The notes below the pieces were generated by a model. The model searched no databases. It was not told where the DNA came from and saw only the letters and a list, made by a program, of their open reading frames with translations. Both the position numbers and the translations under genes were made by a program. A DNA stretch of 64,000 nucleotides from Ulota crispa (taxonomy: Eukaryota; Streptophyta; Bryopsida; Orthotrichales; Orthotrichaceae). The DNA is taken from the NCBI GenBank assembly GCA_963920765.1, contig OY987246.1:4714501-4778500 (forward strand), read 5' to 3'. Positions within the stretch are counted from its first letter, which is position 1, and every line of letters starts with the position of its first letter. Shown one piece after another: positions 48,195-60,124 of the stretch.

Positions 48195-48660
48195 AACAGA
48201 GCTCTGCACCGAAGTGACGCTTCCGAGGAGGTGATCTTTTGCGCACTCTGTGGCGCAGCTAAACCGTTTTTTCCCTCCCCCGGCACCTAGATTTTCTAGC
48301 CCTAATAGTTAATTTGATAGGAATTCCAATTGAAAACTCGGTAGGATCCGCAGAAAAGTGCGAGCGTAATCCCGGAAAAGCTCTAATAGAGCAGCGAATG
48401 CAGTCGGGAGAGAGAAATGAAACACGAGAATCGAAAGCAGCAGCTGGATTGTCGAAAGCACGCATCGAATTGCAGAGTTCTATGCAGAGCTGGTGAGGTG
48501 AGGGCCGCCGCGTGCTCGCGACGCTATTGACACGGGTATAGGTTCGCGGTCGAAGGGTCGCCTAACCCCGCGGTCATACTTCTTTCTCGGTAGCCAACTC
48601 GGTTTTGGAAGCTATAAGGTAACCGCACCTATACCTGAGCGTTTAAGGACGTTTAAGGGT
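48195..48660 (-). promoter_or_regulatory. eIF2B beta 5' flank
   Basis: This is GC-richer sequence upstream of the start, including CCTCCCCC-type words on the gene strand. No TATA box stands out, as is common for housekeeping genes. The two small overlapping frames here (about 60-68 codons) are not supported. Confidence 0.35.
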
Positions 48661-48699
48661 TTAGGGTATTTCAGAGTCTCGGAAAATTCAGGTTTTCTG

Positions 48700-49020
48700 T
48701 AGGGTTAGTCTTTCAACAAGCTATCATGGAACATAATGGAACGTAATTGGAAAAAAAGTATTGTAAATTATTTTATATTAAAGGGCAAAGTTGCAGTTCA
48801 TAGGTCCTTATTAGCAGCTCTAGACTACCCTTGAAGCTGCTTTGATGTGTTCTTATACATGTGCTTGACAATCCCAATCCCAACCATCTCATAGCAACTT
48901 AGCAATTGACATCTGGCAAGATTTTCTTGTGCAAGGGACATTCATTGCTCCATTTTGGGTTCACAATGAGTGATGAACACCTCAAAAATAGGGCTCCACT
49001 TTGGGGATTGCTCATGGGTG
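48700..49020. repeat. dispersed repeat of unknown type, copy 1
   Basis: TTTCAACAAGCTATCATGGA, CCCAATCCCAACC and TTTTGGGTTCA words align in order with 63158-63455. No inverted ends were found, so the class is open. Confidence 0.6.
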
Positions 49021-49141
49021 GTGTTACCTTACAAGTAGTTTACCCTATTATCACTCCGCCCTTATTACAAGCCCTATTATCACTCAGCTCCTATTAGGAG
49101 CTCTATTATCACTTCTCTACTTTCAAAAATCCATAAAATCC

Positions 49142-49520
49142 ATAAGGTAAAGTAGCAACACCCATAAGCGTGAAACTAAGGCTTTTGGAGCAGGAAAATC
49201 AATTGAGAAACTCTGAAAAAATATTGTTAGGTAAGGACAAAGAAACCAAGAATATTAGCATCAATTTCAAAGTTCCAATTGCAAGCAATTGTTCACAAAG
49301 ATTTTTCAAAGTCCAAAATCACTAAAAATGTATAGTTGTGTGTAGGAGATGCTCTAAAGACACTTAGTTAGTAAAGTCTTTAGTATGCTAATACGCTCAT
49401 GATACTAACTTGAGGAGTTCTTAAATAGTGAGATGGGGCATTCAAAATTGTCATGCTAGTCACTCAAAACCATTAACTTGTCACCCAAAACCATCACTTT
49501 GTCACCCATAAACAATTTTT
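49142..49520. mobile_element. MITE, TAAGGTA-type end, inverted relative of 58084-58380
   Basis: AAGGTAAAGTAGCAACACCC opens the element. The interior (ATTAGCATCAATTTCAAAG, GTTCACAAAGATTTTTC) is the inverse of 58084-58380. The right end is eroded near TCACCCATAAACAA. Confidence 0.6.
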
Positions 49521-50089
49521 GAATTGTCAGTCACTAATAGAGTAGGTAATGCTAACGGGGACACCCACATAGAGGGCTGTCGCTACCATATTGCAAGAAA
49601 GGTCTCAAATTTTCTTATTCAATAGTGTAATTTTTTCTCCCTTTGAGCAAGATTTAATAAAGATAGAACGTATTGGTTAAGAAACCTCAATTGGACATAC
49701 AATTTATTGCCCCAACACCTTAGCTATAGCAATGTCAATTGCAAAATACCAAAAATAACCAAAATTTGTCAACTTAGCTAGCACTTATGGATGACCACAA
49801 AGGCCAAGAAAGGAAGAAGAAGGCCAAAGATGAAAATGACAAAATATGATCATGAATGACAACCAAAATCTTTAAAGATAAAATAATAGGGCAATTTTAG
49901 ATTTGACCTTAACCTTGACCTTACCTCATTGTGAAAACCTAAAAATAACTCACACATACTTTGCTCATTTACAAATTTGGAACTTTACACAAAATCTTAA
50001 CTTGATTATCTTTTAGATGATACCATAACCATGACATTCAATGTATTGTTGCTTTTGTAATTAATTTATGTATTTAGACCTAGTGACAA
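49521..50089. other. spacer, no feature seen
   Basis: This is AT-rich spacer without recognisable features. Confidence 0.4.
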
Positions 50090-50257
50090 CACTAGAAGAA
50101 AAACGTGCCCTACATGACTGATCCACAATGACTGCAAATGTCCTAAACAATTGTGATTGCAAATGTCCTAAACAACTATACAATGTTTCAATTACAGTCC
50201 TTTAGGACATTTGCAATCATTGTGAACCAGTCATGTAGGACACATTTTCTTCTAGTG
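50090..50257. mobile_element. CACTA-like MITE
   Basis: The left end CACTAGAAGAAAAACGTGCC and the right end GACACATTTTCTTCTAGTG are mirrored, with CCTACATGACTG in each arm. It is 168 bp. The flanks CAA and TAA differ by one base, so the 3-bp target duplication is only partial. GCAAATGTCCTAAACAA is repeated in direct orientation in the left half. Confidence 0.8.
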
Positions 50258-51686
50258 TAATAGGATAAACTGCCAGTCAAATTTAGTAATTTTGTACTTG
50301 GACTTTATAATTACATATTCAAACTTGGTACATTCAATGAAAAAGCATTATAAAATTTAAACATATTAGAAATTTCCAAAAGGTATATATATATATATAT
50401 ATGTTTGTTGAAGAATTTCAACACAAGCTACACTTAACCAAATACAAAATTAGCGGATATCACATAGTATGTGACACTTTCATAGGCCTTGTTTTTTGCA
50501 AATACAATTTCATGAATTGTATAATTCACTTGTTTATATTTGATGATAAATCATCATTGGAATGCTAGACTGAATATTCTATGTCTAGTAGGTACATATA
50601 CTACACAATCATAGCCTTTCACATGCATTTTTCAATATGATCAATGACTACTTTTATTTCTGATTGTCTAGGAAATAAAACAGATAAAACATGTTGGTGT
50701 TCAATAACTGAATATTGTTAAGTTTAAATTCAATTTTATTCTTAAACACTGCACATTGTCATGATTTTATTTGTTACATGTCTTAAAGCTTCTCAAGTAG
50801 TTTATTTTAGTATGTTTTGGGTTTTTAACCATTTTTCATGGAGGAAAACTGACTTTCAACCATTTTTCACAAGAATTTCAAATTCTTCCTATAGATTTGG
50901 TTAATCTTAACTTCATATCATTGCTATCAGAAAAAACTATAAGAAAAATGCGGTTGACAATTTCTTTAATGTTTAGAAATAAAGAGTACAAAACCCAAAA
51001 ATGGGTTAAAAACAAATTTCTATGTTTCATAATTAAAAAACAAAATTTATTATATTAAGATATAAAACTTATAACAATAGTAGAATTTTAAATAGTTCAA
51101 TTATCAACTTGTCTTGAGTTTATTCATAATAAATTGCTTTCAAACCAAGCCAATGTTTTCTTTTATATCACTACAAAAAAACGGTGTCCAAATCAACACA
51201 TCCAAATCAACACGTCCAAATCTACAAAACTTGTTTGAATTGACAAAAAAACATCCAAATCAACAAGTACAAATCTACAAAAAAATGACCAAAGTGACAG
51301 CGCTTTCTTAATTAAGACTTTTGTCTACTTGTAAGAGAGGAACCTCAATAAAAATCATAGAAGTGAACATCCTTGGACAAGATTAGTAAAGCGCTTGGTC
51401 ATTTTAGAATCAAAAAATTCATTGGGGTAGTAGAAGTGGAATGTATTCTAGAATTTTTTCCAAAAAATAATCAAACTAATCAATGTCTCTTTGGACATAG
51501 TGATGTGTAATGGAGCAAATGGAAATTGAATATAAAAAGAGGTGTGGTTTTGAAGAACTTAGTAAAGGAGCATAGAACATGATGATATTGAAGGTGATAC
51601 TAATCATTATTTGTTCTTCCGGAATGCACCCTAATTAAACAAATTGTAGCTTTCAACATGTTCAACCTTTTCTATTTCATTCTAGC
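50258..51686. other. spacer with a possible CACTA half-end
   Basis: A CACTACAAAAAAAC end at about 51170 is followed by repeated ATCCAAATCAACA and AAATCTACAAAA words to 51290, resembling half of a CACTA-type hairpin. A (TA)n run lies at 50385-50402. The rest is plain spacer. Confidence 0.35.
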
Positions 51687-51922
51687 TTAACCCTTAAGCG
51701 CCCCATCGACAATATACTATTGATGGGGCCACAACTTCATCTCATTTAAAAAAAAAATTGTATTGTGCAAACAGCCATGGTTGGTCCCCATTAGTAGAGA
51801 ATGTATTCCTTTTTCAAATCCTACGGTCACTTTTTCTGAATGTAATTTTCCAAGCTATGGTGGCCATTAAACCCCCCATTTTCTCCTAAATCCAAAAATA
51901 ACTTTGGGCACTCAGGGGTTAA
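51687..51922. mobile_element. TTAA-flanked MITE
   Basis: The 236-bp element runs from TTAACCCTTAAGCGCCCC to TTTGGGCACTCAGGGGTTAA. The inner left arm is itself a small hairpin (CCCCATCGACAATA...TATTGATGGGG). Confidence 0.85.
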
Positions 51923-53104
51923 GACAGATCACCTATATTAATGTATTTCAAGATTTAAAAAAAAAAAAATGTTTACCAAATTATGACAATTGCACCACAC
52001 AAATTGTAGTTTGATCCAAAGTGCAATAATTTTAGCTAAAAATATCCTCAGTGATTTTTAGTGATTTTATAGGATATTAGAAAATTATTGTGATCATAAA
52101 TTTATGTTTCTTTTTTTTAGGTACTACAACAAAAGACATTGATAACTAATATCTAATGGAGGGTCAAAATTATTAGCAATTTTGTCTTATAAATCAAAAG
52201 CTGTCAAGAATATGTTCTTTTTGTAGTTGAAGACTAGATCAAAAAGTTTACAATTTTCTTTTTCTGTTCCAAATCTCAAAAAAAAGTGAAAGATGTGAAA
52301 CTCCGTGAGCAACTAAGTTATTTCTAAACAAAAACAACACATGAAATGCTTTTGTGTCCCTCCAATTTTTTATCAAAATGAAGGGTTTTGATACTTATAT
52401 CGAAAAAATAATAAAACAAGCCCATAACCTTCATACTAGCAGCTTGATAGCAGCTTGAATGAAGAAGTTTTGATAATTTGAATTCACACAAATTCACATA
52501 GATTGCCAAGTGTATTGGCAATTTTACTATCTCCATTTACAACAAGATTTTCCAAATACGTCACACCCCATGTTGATCCTTGAACATTGGGATACAAGAA
52601 ATCAACATCAGATTCGTTGTGAAAGGTCCAAGTACCTTGCATATTTTTTGCAAAATTGGAACTGCGATGTCCAAAAACATGTCTGTGGAAGCTTAAAAAA
52701 TGAGCTCCATTACACAAAAATAAAAAATTACCATGTTTAGGGTTCCAAAGTTATACATCAATTGCAAGTAATTTCGTTCTAAATTTCTCAACGCTTGGGA
52801 CGTAAATAATATCAAGTTCCAACCACTGCTATGGTGACAGTTTCGCAAAATTTAAGAATCCATGAATATGGACCAGCACTCAATAGACAGTGACACTCAT
52901 CACTGTACATCAACCTAGTTAATTCACTCAAAATATTCATTAGCAAGCATTCATGCCAAAGAAATCATCTCATCGAGAGTTCCGTGTGCCAGTATGAGAT
53001 TCCTAGTATTGACAACTTCTTTTGAACAAAGCCTTCAAGTCCTCAACCTAAACAAGGATCAAAATTAGAATGACCATAGATGTCTTCTATCCAAGGAAAT
53101 AAAT
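51923..53104. other. spacer and probable 3' region of the P1 gene
   Basis: Positions 52750-53104 probably hold the 3' untranslated region of P1 on the minus strand. Further left I see no feature; mirrored 70-77 codon frames near 52480-52740 are not genes. Confidence 0.35.
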
Positions 53105-54968
53105 CTAATCGAACAGGCTGAATCCCATATCATCGTCGCTCTCCTCCTTTTCCTCCTCCTGCATTAATCAATAAATCATATGAAGCAATAACAACCTTAT
53201 TCAACTACAATAATATGCAGACCTGACCTGCCAAATATAAACTCATTGCATGGAAGTAAATAATTTCATGCATAATGACGGACCCCATTTAAGGGTAGCA
53301 GCACCCATAACTGTCAAACTAAGGGGTTTGAACATGACAATTATTGATAAACATGAAGCAAATCATAGGATCTTATTAGCCAAAGAAAAATAATGAGTTT
53401 GTAGGATCTTATTAGCCAGAGAAAAATAATGAGTTTGCACTTTCAGATGTATTATTTGGATATTGTGAGAATAAGTTGTGAATTTTTAAAGAGCCAATTG
53501 CAATTGCACCTAATACCAACACTAAGGTTTCATGTTCACATGTTGTACATCCTTGTAATTACATCTATTCACTTCCACAGATTTTCCAAAATTTAGAGGT
53601 AATGGTTATGGGTACAGTGATGGTTATGGGTGTTGCAACCTTACATTCTAGCTAGATTCTAAGAATTTAAAAGAAATAATTAAATCCAGTACGAGGCACA
53701 CTGTCTTGTAATGAAATCATCAATTCCACATCAGGAAGAGTGTTTATACCTTCTTCTCTTCCTCCTTGGGGGCAGCCTCGGCCGAGGCAGCGGCAGGAGC
53801 AGCGTTCACAGTGACAGCACCGCCACCTCCTAATAAAATTCCACGATACTGATAAGTGAGTAATCCCTACTCACGCATACGTGCATCAACGACGATATTC
53901 TAAAACCCCGGGGCTCAAAATTATCCTATAAACATTATCCAATATCGGGTGTTAGATTAGCAATCTTACCGCTTCCGACATTGGTGATCAGGCCATCAAC
54001 ACTTTTCTTCTCGCAAAGCTTGGCGAAAAGACCGAACCAGTATCCCTCTACTTGCACACCAGCAGCCTTGACCAAAGTCGCAATCTTATCGGCCTGAAGA
54101 GAGGTGGAGAAACATATGTAAAGAGAAGTGTTATTCCATAAGGTAGCCACACCCATAACCATCACTGTACCCATAACCACCATCTCTAAAATTTTGGAAA
54201 ATCTGTGAAAGTAAATAGATGTAATTACAAGGATGTACAAAAATACACAACTTCTTCTCACAGTATCTTCTCATAGTATCCGAGTAATACCTTTGAAAGT
54301 GCAATCTCATTATTTTTCACTGACCCTATAATTTCCTACATGTTTATTAATAATCTCATTATTTTCACTGACCCTATAATTTCCTAGATGTTTATTAATA
54401 ATCTCATTATTTTTCACTGACCCTATAATTTCCTAGATGTTTATTAATAATCATCATGTTCAAAACCCTTAGTGTGACAGTTATGGGTGCTGTTCAAAAA
54501 ACCGGGTGCCTATGTCATGACATCACATAAACTCACCCGGTTTGAGCAAAAACAAACCAAAAGATTGATAATTAGGTTTTCCAAATGGAGAAAGGTTCCA
54601 GAGAAAATATGTGAGCACGGGAGAATCCAGAAAGGTTGCCAATATACAAACGACCCAAACATCTTTCGCATCGCTTATAACATGGTAGTCCAAGCATATC
54701 GCGATATAAGTGAAATTAATCATTGAGCATGATTTAGGTCAACGAATGAGGTAAAGAAACCAGGCGTAGATTAAGCGTGCTTCAAGATAAAATTACGTGA
54801 TAAACGCCACAGCTTATGAATAACCTCCGAGTCTCAACAGGAATCAGGAAAGAAATGTACATACTGGCCTAATTTGAATCCAGGAATGCATCACCGTACC
54901 GTAATGGCAATGCCGTCGTCGTGCAAGATAAGACAGGCGTAGGTGCATGCTAGCTCGCTGGACGACAT
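53105..54968 (-). CDS. 60S acidic ribosomal protein P1
   Basis: Four exons, 54968-54900, 54093-53970, 53829-53750 and 53158-53105, give 108 aa, the usual size. P1 pairs with P2 and binds P0 to form the ribosomal stalk that recruits elongation factors. The N-terminal helical domain is seen in [20 protein letters not shown] and [19 protein letters not shown], then [21 protein letters not shown] glycine/alanine hinge (GGGGAV...[12 protein letters not shown]) leads to the charged tail and the hallmark ending [13 protein letters not shown]. Introns 1 and 3 each hold a miniature element of the same family (54139-54492 and 53290-53643). The coding sequence looks intact. Confidence 0.97.
53290..53643. 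mobile_element. MITE, TAAGGTAGC-type, in P1 intron 3
   Basis: The left end TAAGGGTAGCAGCACCCATAA and the right end GGTTATGGGTGTTGCAACCTTA are mirrored. A 42-bp stretch around TAGGATCTTATTAGCC is doubled in tandem at about 53366-53440. Confidence 0.8.
54139..54492. mobile_element. MITE, TAAGGTAGC-type, in P1 intron 1
   Basis: The left end TAAGGTAGCCACACCCATAA matches the family; the right end stops at GGTTATGGGTGCTG-like sequence without its last bases. The interior holds three tandem copies of a roughly 50-bp unit with CTGACCCTATAATTTCCTA (about 54310-54445). It is in opposite orientation to the copy in intron 3. Confidence 0.75.
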
Positions 54969-55268
54969 TTTGGCGCGTGACTGTAAGACCACTGCGCCGG
55001 AATCCGCAACAAGCAAATATATGGAACAAGAGAGGCGATGGAGATCAAGCGCGCAAAGAGAATCGACGTGATCCGGCATTCACATCTTCAGAGCTCTGAG
55101 TATTCGTTTGACCTAATTCTAATTATGACCTTTAGATCTGATCCACATCGACGGCGAGTTATCAGCGTTTGGTTGCGTCCGCTTTGCGGACCGCTAGATC
55201 ACCGTTTCGCGGCAGACCGCGGCAGTTTGTGTGCAAATTCGTCTGCTCAATGACGTGACGCTATAATA
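54969..55268 (-). promoter_or_regulatory. P1 5' flank
   Basis: This is GC-richer sequence with CpG sites directly upstream of the P1 start. No TATA box is obvious, and nothing else is recognisable. Confidence 0.35.
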
Positions 55269-55598
55269 GGGGGCTCCAAACATGAATTTTATCAGATGAC
55301 TCATGTAGCAGATTCACCTTCGTGAATTCACTACTGAACAATAAGGTGAGCCACCTTTGGAATTCACTCATTTATAACATGATTCACGTTAGGAATGAAT
55401 TTTAAAAACTTATATTTGTGCAATTCATCCTCACAAGTGTCTCAGTCGCTCAAACTCTCAACTTGTGCACAAAACCTAATCACAAACTTACGAGTGTGTC
55501 AGACTTTAGGAGTGCGAGTGAACAAAAATAATTTACTAGTGAGTGTGGACCATGTGAGATGAGACACTTGTAAGCCAAATTTTATGTTTGAACCCCCC
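55269..55598. mobile_element. MITE with GGGRGCTYC ends, copy 2
   Basis: This runs from GGGGGCTCCAAACATGAATT to AATTTTATGTTTGAACCCCCC, 330 bp, and aligns throughout with 5805-6160. Confidence 0.8.
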
Positions 55599-55784
55599 TA
55601 ATCCTAGAACAGTTGAACACCCAAGCGTTCAAAACCTTTTGACTTAAGTTAACAAAGGTTTTCAAAGTTTGATTCTACCTTAAGATTTTGATTACTAGAC
55701 GCCACAACTATAACTTCTTTTGAGACATAGAACTCTTGGATAATATACACGTGTCCCACCTAGAAAACAAACTAGAAAAGAACC

Positions 55785-56150
55785 TTAACCCCTAAAGGCC
55801 CAAACAACGTTTTTTTTGGCAACATAGTAATTTTGGGTAGCTCACTACAAATGGATTTTTCATTTTTTTTCTTTGAAATTTTTGCAAATGATGTATCCAA
55901 GGAGTAGCTTTAATGTCCAACAATTTCCATAACTTTTAGCTACATGGTTCAAAAGTTATTGCATAACATGTAGTTTTCTTTGAACTGCAGTAAGCCCAGG
56001 CAACTCAAGAAACTTCTTTACAAATTACATTACATTACATTTTTTTTAATTTTAAAAAAAATTTACATATGTGAAAAGCTTTGAATCATTCAATTTTGAT
56101 TAATGAGATGAAAATTATGAGGAGTTTTAGTTTGCAAGTAATGCAATACT
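55785..56150. mobile_element. truncated TTAA-type element
   Basis: The left end TTAACCCCTAAAGGCCCAAA is present. Interior sequence near 56060-56130 (AAGCTTTGAATCATTCAA, ATTATGAGGAGTTTT) is the inverse of the 14330-14400 region of the long TTAA-type element. The right end is missing. Confidence 0.55.
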
Positions 56151-56215
56151 CAATGTAATTGAGCATTGAGGCACGATTAAAAAGAAAACCAATCAAATTT
56201 TAAGAATATACTAGC

Positions 56216-56956
56216 TATTGGCGCTTGCTACGCTATGCATTCACCATTAGAATTGTATTAGGATTTTTCTATGCTGAATAGAATGCAAAGTAAAAATTTC
56301 AATGAGTCTACAAATTCCATCTATGTGATAATATCACAAGGACTAGGAACATGATATTACAAAAGTGTATATGTGATATCATAGAGGGCTTTGTGATTTT
56401 AGAAGTATGATTAGTAGGATGAAATCATAAAAACTAGATACGTGATTTTACAAAGGTTGAGGTGTGATATCACAACAAGCAACGTGATTGTAGTAATTTG
56501 ATGATGTTAAAAAGTTTGGAAATGTGATAATATAGAGTTGCAAAAGTATACTATAGATGTCTTTGTGGTTTTAGAAGTATGACTAGTGGTTGGCACTTGC
56601 TATGCTACGCATTTGCCATGAGAATTTTATTAGGATTTTCATACATTTGATAGAATGCAAACTAATTTTTTTAGTGAGTATTCAAATTGAATTTATGGGA
56701 TAATATCATAAAGGCTAAAAATATGATATTATAGAGGGCAACTATGATATTAAGGAGGTGATATGATATTACAAAAGTAAATGTGATTGTATTTATAGTA
56801 TCACAAAGAATGGAGATGTGATATTAGAAAGATCAATGTGATTGTATCTATAATAATATCACAAAGATTAGAGATTGAAAAGATGATATTACAGAAGTCA
56901 AGATGTGATATTACCAAAGTCAAGGTCATGTGGTTTTAGTAGTATGACAAGTATGG
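56216..56956. repeat. two tandem copies of a ~375-bp AT-rich unit
   Basis: GGCGCTTGCTACGCTATGCATT at 56220 recurs as GGCACTTGCTATGCTACGCATT at 56596, followed by the same ATTAGGATTTT and ATAGAATGCAAA words. Both copies are rich in TGATATTAC-like motifs. Confidence 0.6.
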
Positions 56957-58015
56957 TAAAAGGTAATAGGCTCATAAAGAGTGCGGTCATTTTGAATAGC
57001 CATATAGGAGTTTCAAAAACCACTCACTCACCTTCTTAAAATGGTCACATTTCTTAGATTCAGAAATTGTACTTGTGCATGCATTGCTTTAGAACCTCAA
57101 GAGAGTGACATGAGCTACCACTAAGTGTGCTTATTGTCATTATTGTGTTGAGTTTGGTCTTTCATTAAAATATAGATATATGTCATACTAAAATAAATGA
57201 AAACATGTTTTCAATCATGATTTGAGCATTGGAATATAGAATGGGTGCTTGCACACTTTAAGAACTTTATCCGAGCATTCTTGACTTTGTAGTGGTTGCT
57301 TCTAGGACTCATGTGCTCCATTTACAAGCAGCCTTTGCATCATGAATGCTACTACCTATGATCAAAAATAGATACCTATACACCTTTTGCTTTGATAAAT
57401 TGTAGTTAATTCATACCAACGCAAAAATTTCAATTTAAATGGCCATAGAGTTGTTTCTTCTTTAACTTTCCACCAAAAATATGGGGAAAATTCCAACTAG
57501 GGGCATGAAAATGGAAAATATTACAAGTAGGGGCATAATTTCAAAATAATTACAAATAGGTGCACAATTTTAGAATAGTTTGTAAATTTTTATAATTTTT
57601 TTTGGCTTGGACATTAGTTGATTTAGATACATCACATTAAATGTTAGTTAACTTTCAAAATCTAAAAGGTCTCTCAAAATCAAGCCTAAATAATGAAATT
57701 TCTATAAAGGGGATGGCAATTTTTGGAGAGAACTTTAAGATAATGAAAACTAAACAACATTTAATGTGACATATCTTAAATCAACTAGTGTCCAAACCAA
57801 AAAAAATTACAAAAATTTACAAACTATTTTGAAATTGTGATTGTGCCCCTAGTTGTAATTATTTTGTAACTATACCCCTACTTGTGATATTTTTCATTTT
57901 CATGCCCCTATTTGAAATTTCCCCTAATAGATTCCTAGGTTGGTAATCTGACTTTATTTTAGTACAAATGTCATCTTTCCCTTAGATGGTTTGTTTACGA
58001 GACTCCTACGTGTTA
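56957..58015. mobile_element. relative of the 16250-17253 element, with nested foldback
   Basis: The left end is degenerate (TAAAAGGTAATAGGCTC), and the right end GGTTTGTTTACGAGACTCCTA matches the GGAGGCTC type. The interior aligns with 16250-17253. It has an uninterrupted TTAA at 57258 where the other copy holds a TTAA-flanked insert, and carries its own nested foldback at 57483-57924. Confidence 0.65.
57483..57924. mobile_element. nested long-armed foldback
   Basis: GGGGAAAATTCCAACTAGGG on the left is mirrored by CCCCTATTTGAAATTTCCCC on the right. The arms (CACATTAAATGTTAGTT and the complement AACATTTAATGTG, for example) pair almost to the centre. The 442 bp are absent at the matching point near 17155 in the related element. 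Confidence 0.85.
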
Positions 58016-58083
58016 CTATCTCCATGGGTGTGACTTACGCCTGACAGCTTGTGTCAATGACTTTCAATTAATAAATTTTTTAG

Positions 58084-58380
58084 TTATGGGTACATAGGTG
58101 ATGGTTATGAGTGACAATGTGATGGTTATGAGTGACAAAGTGATGATTGTAGGTGACTTGCATGACAATTTAGAAAACCCCATCTTGTTGTTTTTAGCAT
58201 CTCCTACTCACAACCATAGATTTTCAGTGATTTTGGACTTTGAAAAATCTTTGTGAACAAATATTTACAATTGGAACTTTGAAATTGATCCCAATATTTT
58301 TCATTATAGCAATATTATTTTCAAGCTAGGATATATACCCTATAATGCTTAAACTCAGGCTTATAGGTGTTCCTACCTTA
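58084..58380. mobile_element. MITE with CTACCTTA end
   Basis: The right end GGCTTATAGGTGTTCCTACCTTA is clear and the left end is eroded. The interior is the inverse of 49142-49520. Confidence 0.55.
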
Positions 58381-58794
58381 TACACAGAAGCAATCCGGAG
58401 ATGGAACGTGAAAAACTGGTTGAATAACTTATGCGAAAGAACGAAGGATAAGTTTACGGAACGGCGACGCTCCAAAACTCCCCGAACGAACCCTGTTTCC
58501 CGCTAAGATTGCCCTTCCGAACGCTTGTGTCTGTCTTATCGGGAAATCTCTCGACTTTCCCCGTGGGGACCGCGACAGAAAAAAAGCCCGCTGTGTTCTA
58601 CAGTACATCTGCTTTCCAATCATCTGTAGGTTTTGTGTTGTTGCTGCTGCCATCGGACAGGCTTCTGTTGCACCGTGGATTCTCCGGTGCGAATTGTCTC
58701 AGAGCAACACAGACGTTCGCCATTCTTCGTTCCTTGAGCGCTGCTGCTGGAGCTGCGATCGAGAACTTGGCGCTGCGAGAACCTTGGCGCTGTA
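58381..58794 (+). promoter_or_regulatory. 5' flank and leader of the DUF493 gene
   Basis: This is a GC-rich, CpG-bearing stretch. A frame in phase with the start is closed by a TGA about 60 bases upstream of the ATG at 58795. Another frame opening at 58509 crosses the exon 1 donor and is taken as spurious. Confidence 0.45.
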
Positions 58795-60124
58795 ATGCGG
58801 AGCCACGCGCAATCTTTGCATTCTGGGCCAGCTCTGGCCCTCGTCTCTGCAGCTCCCTCACTTCTCGCCACCATTACTACCAGGTCCTCGCTCTCGACGT
58901 TTTACTTTTGAAAAGTTTTGAGATTTGGTGAATTTTGGTCGAATGCCGTGCGTGATGGTGAAAGCTTTTTTGATCTGGATAAGGTCGACCTTAGGGTTTA
59001 CTCCTGCAGTTTAAAGACTTGGTGACGGTGAATTTTTTTTCAAGAAATTAGGGTTATAAAACGTGAATGTACCTTTTGCCGTGGTTATTGAACGTTGAGT
59101 GATGTGGATTTTTCGTGACCATTACTACAAGGTCGCTCTTGACGTTTTACTTTTGAAAAGTTTCTGAGATTTGGTGAATTTTGGTCGAATGCCGTGATGG
59201 TGAAAGCTTTTCTGGATAAGGTCTTACTTAGGGTTTATTACTGCGGTTTAGAGACTTGGTGATGAATGTCGGGATGGTGAATTCTTTTTTAGGGTTTGGA
59301 GTTATATGTACCTTTTGCCGTGGTTATTGAACGTTGAGTGGATGTGGATTTTTGGCAGGGAATTGATTGCGAACTGCCGTGTTAGGATTAGTGGAGGTGA
59401 TTGCCTGCGACACAATTCAGAACTTAGATGTGGAGGAGGTAGCTTGAATTCAGGAACGAGCGTGTCGCAGTGGGTGATCCGCCGCGTGAGATGCGGAGTT
59501 AAGGGATTTGGAACTGGCGATGGTTGTGCTCACCGGTTAACGGCATCGTCCCGAGGTAGCAGAGACGCAGTAGGAGTCATGCATAGGTTGCTCGTAGCGA
59601 CGGAGAGGCGAATAATTCCTTTAGAAGTGAGACAAAACACGAAGCGGTGCATAGCATGCGGGTCGAGGAACACCACCAGGAATGGAGCAGGAGGCGAGGA
59701 TTACGAAGAAAAGGAAACGAAGCTGGAGGATAATAGTCCTCCACAAGATGCAGTGCTGAAGGCGATATCCGAGGTGTCGAAGGCGGAGGGCAGGGTTGGG
59801 AAGACGACCAATTTGGTCATAGGAGGCACCGTGAAGAAGGATGCGGAGAGTGAGTGGAATGCCATTGACCAGAAGGTGAATGTGTACCCCATGGTCAGAG
59901 ACTTCACTGCCATCGGAACAGGCGGGGATGAATTCGTGCAAGCTATGGTGCAGGCTGTGGAGTCTATCACCGAAACCCCGGTTCCCAAGGTCACTAAGAA
60001 GCTCTCTTCGCAAGGCACTTATATTGCTGTCAAGATTGCTGGGATTACCGTCATCTCCAGTGAGCAGGTCCGCGCTGTCTATGATGCTATGCGAAAGGAC
60101 TTACGCATGAAATATTTCTTGTAG
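58795..60124 (+). CDS. plastid-targeted DUF493 (YbeD-like) protein
   Basis: Two exons, 58795-58883 and 59359-60124, join in phase as ACC AG|G GAA and give 284 aa. Residues 203-284 are a DUF493/YbeD domain, a small ferredoxin-like fold found in bacteria and plastids whose exact role is unsettled: YPMVRDFTAIG, EFVQAMVQAVESITETPVP, YIAVKIAGITVISSEQVRAV and the ending DAMRKDLRMKYFL. The N-terminus, MRSHAQSLHSGPALALVSAA, is rich in Ser, Ala, Leu and basic residues with few acids, as in transit peptides; a further basic stretch (around residue 104) precedes an acidic linker. Alternative: translation from the inner Met (MHRLLVATERRIIPLE, 59579), giving a 181-aa form. The intron and the 3' end are both tandemly duplicated (see separate entries). 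Confidence 0.88.
58871..59357 (+). repeat. tandem duplication in the DUF493 intron, including the 5' splice site
   Basis: The unit from CCATTACTACCAGGTC (58871-59118, 248 bp) is followed by a second copy from CCATTACTACAAGGTC (59119-59357). Both hold GACGTTTTACTTTTGAAAAG and CCTTTTGCCGTGGTTATTG. The last 13 bases of exon 1 and the donor site are inside the repeated unit, so a second donor-like AAG|GTCGCT sits at 59131. Confidence 0.9.

Noticed and set aside
48640-48670. Telomere-like TTTAGGGT words
   Set aside because: Only one or two units are present, no array; they resemble the TTAA-type element ends instead.
58509-58931. 140-codon plus-strand frame as a separate gene
   Set aside because: It crosses the exon 1 donor of the DUF493 gene and, if spliced there, meets a stop at once. 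The frame starting at 58795 splices in phase.
59621-60018. Two minus-strand frames of 105-130 codons
   Set aside because: They are antisense to the DUF493 coding exon and carry no family signal.
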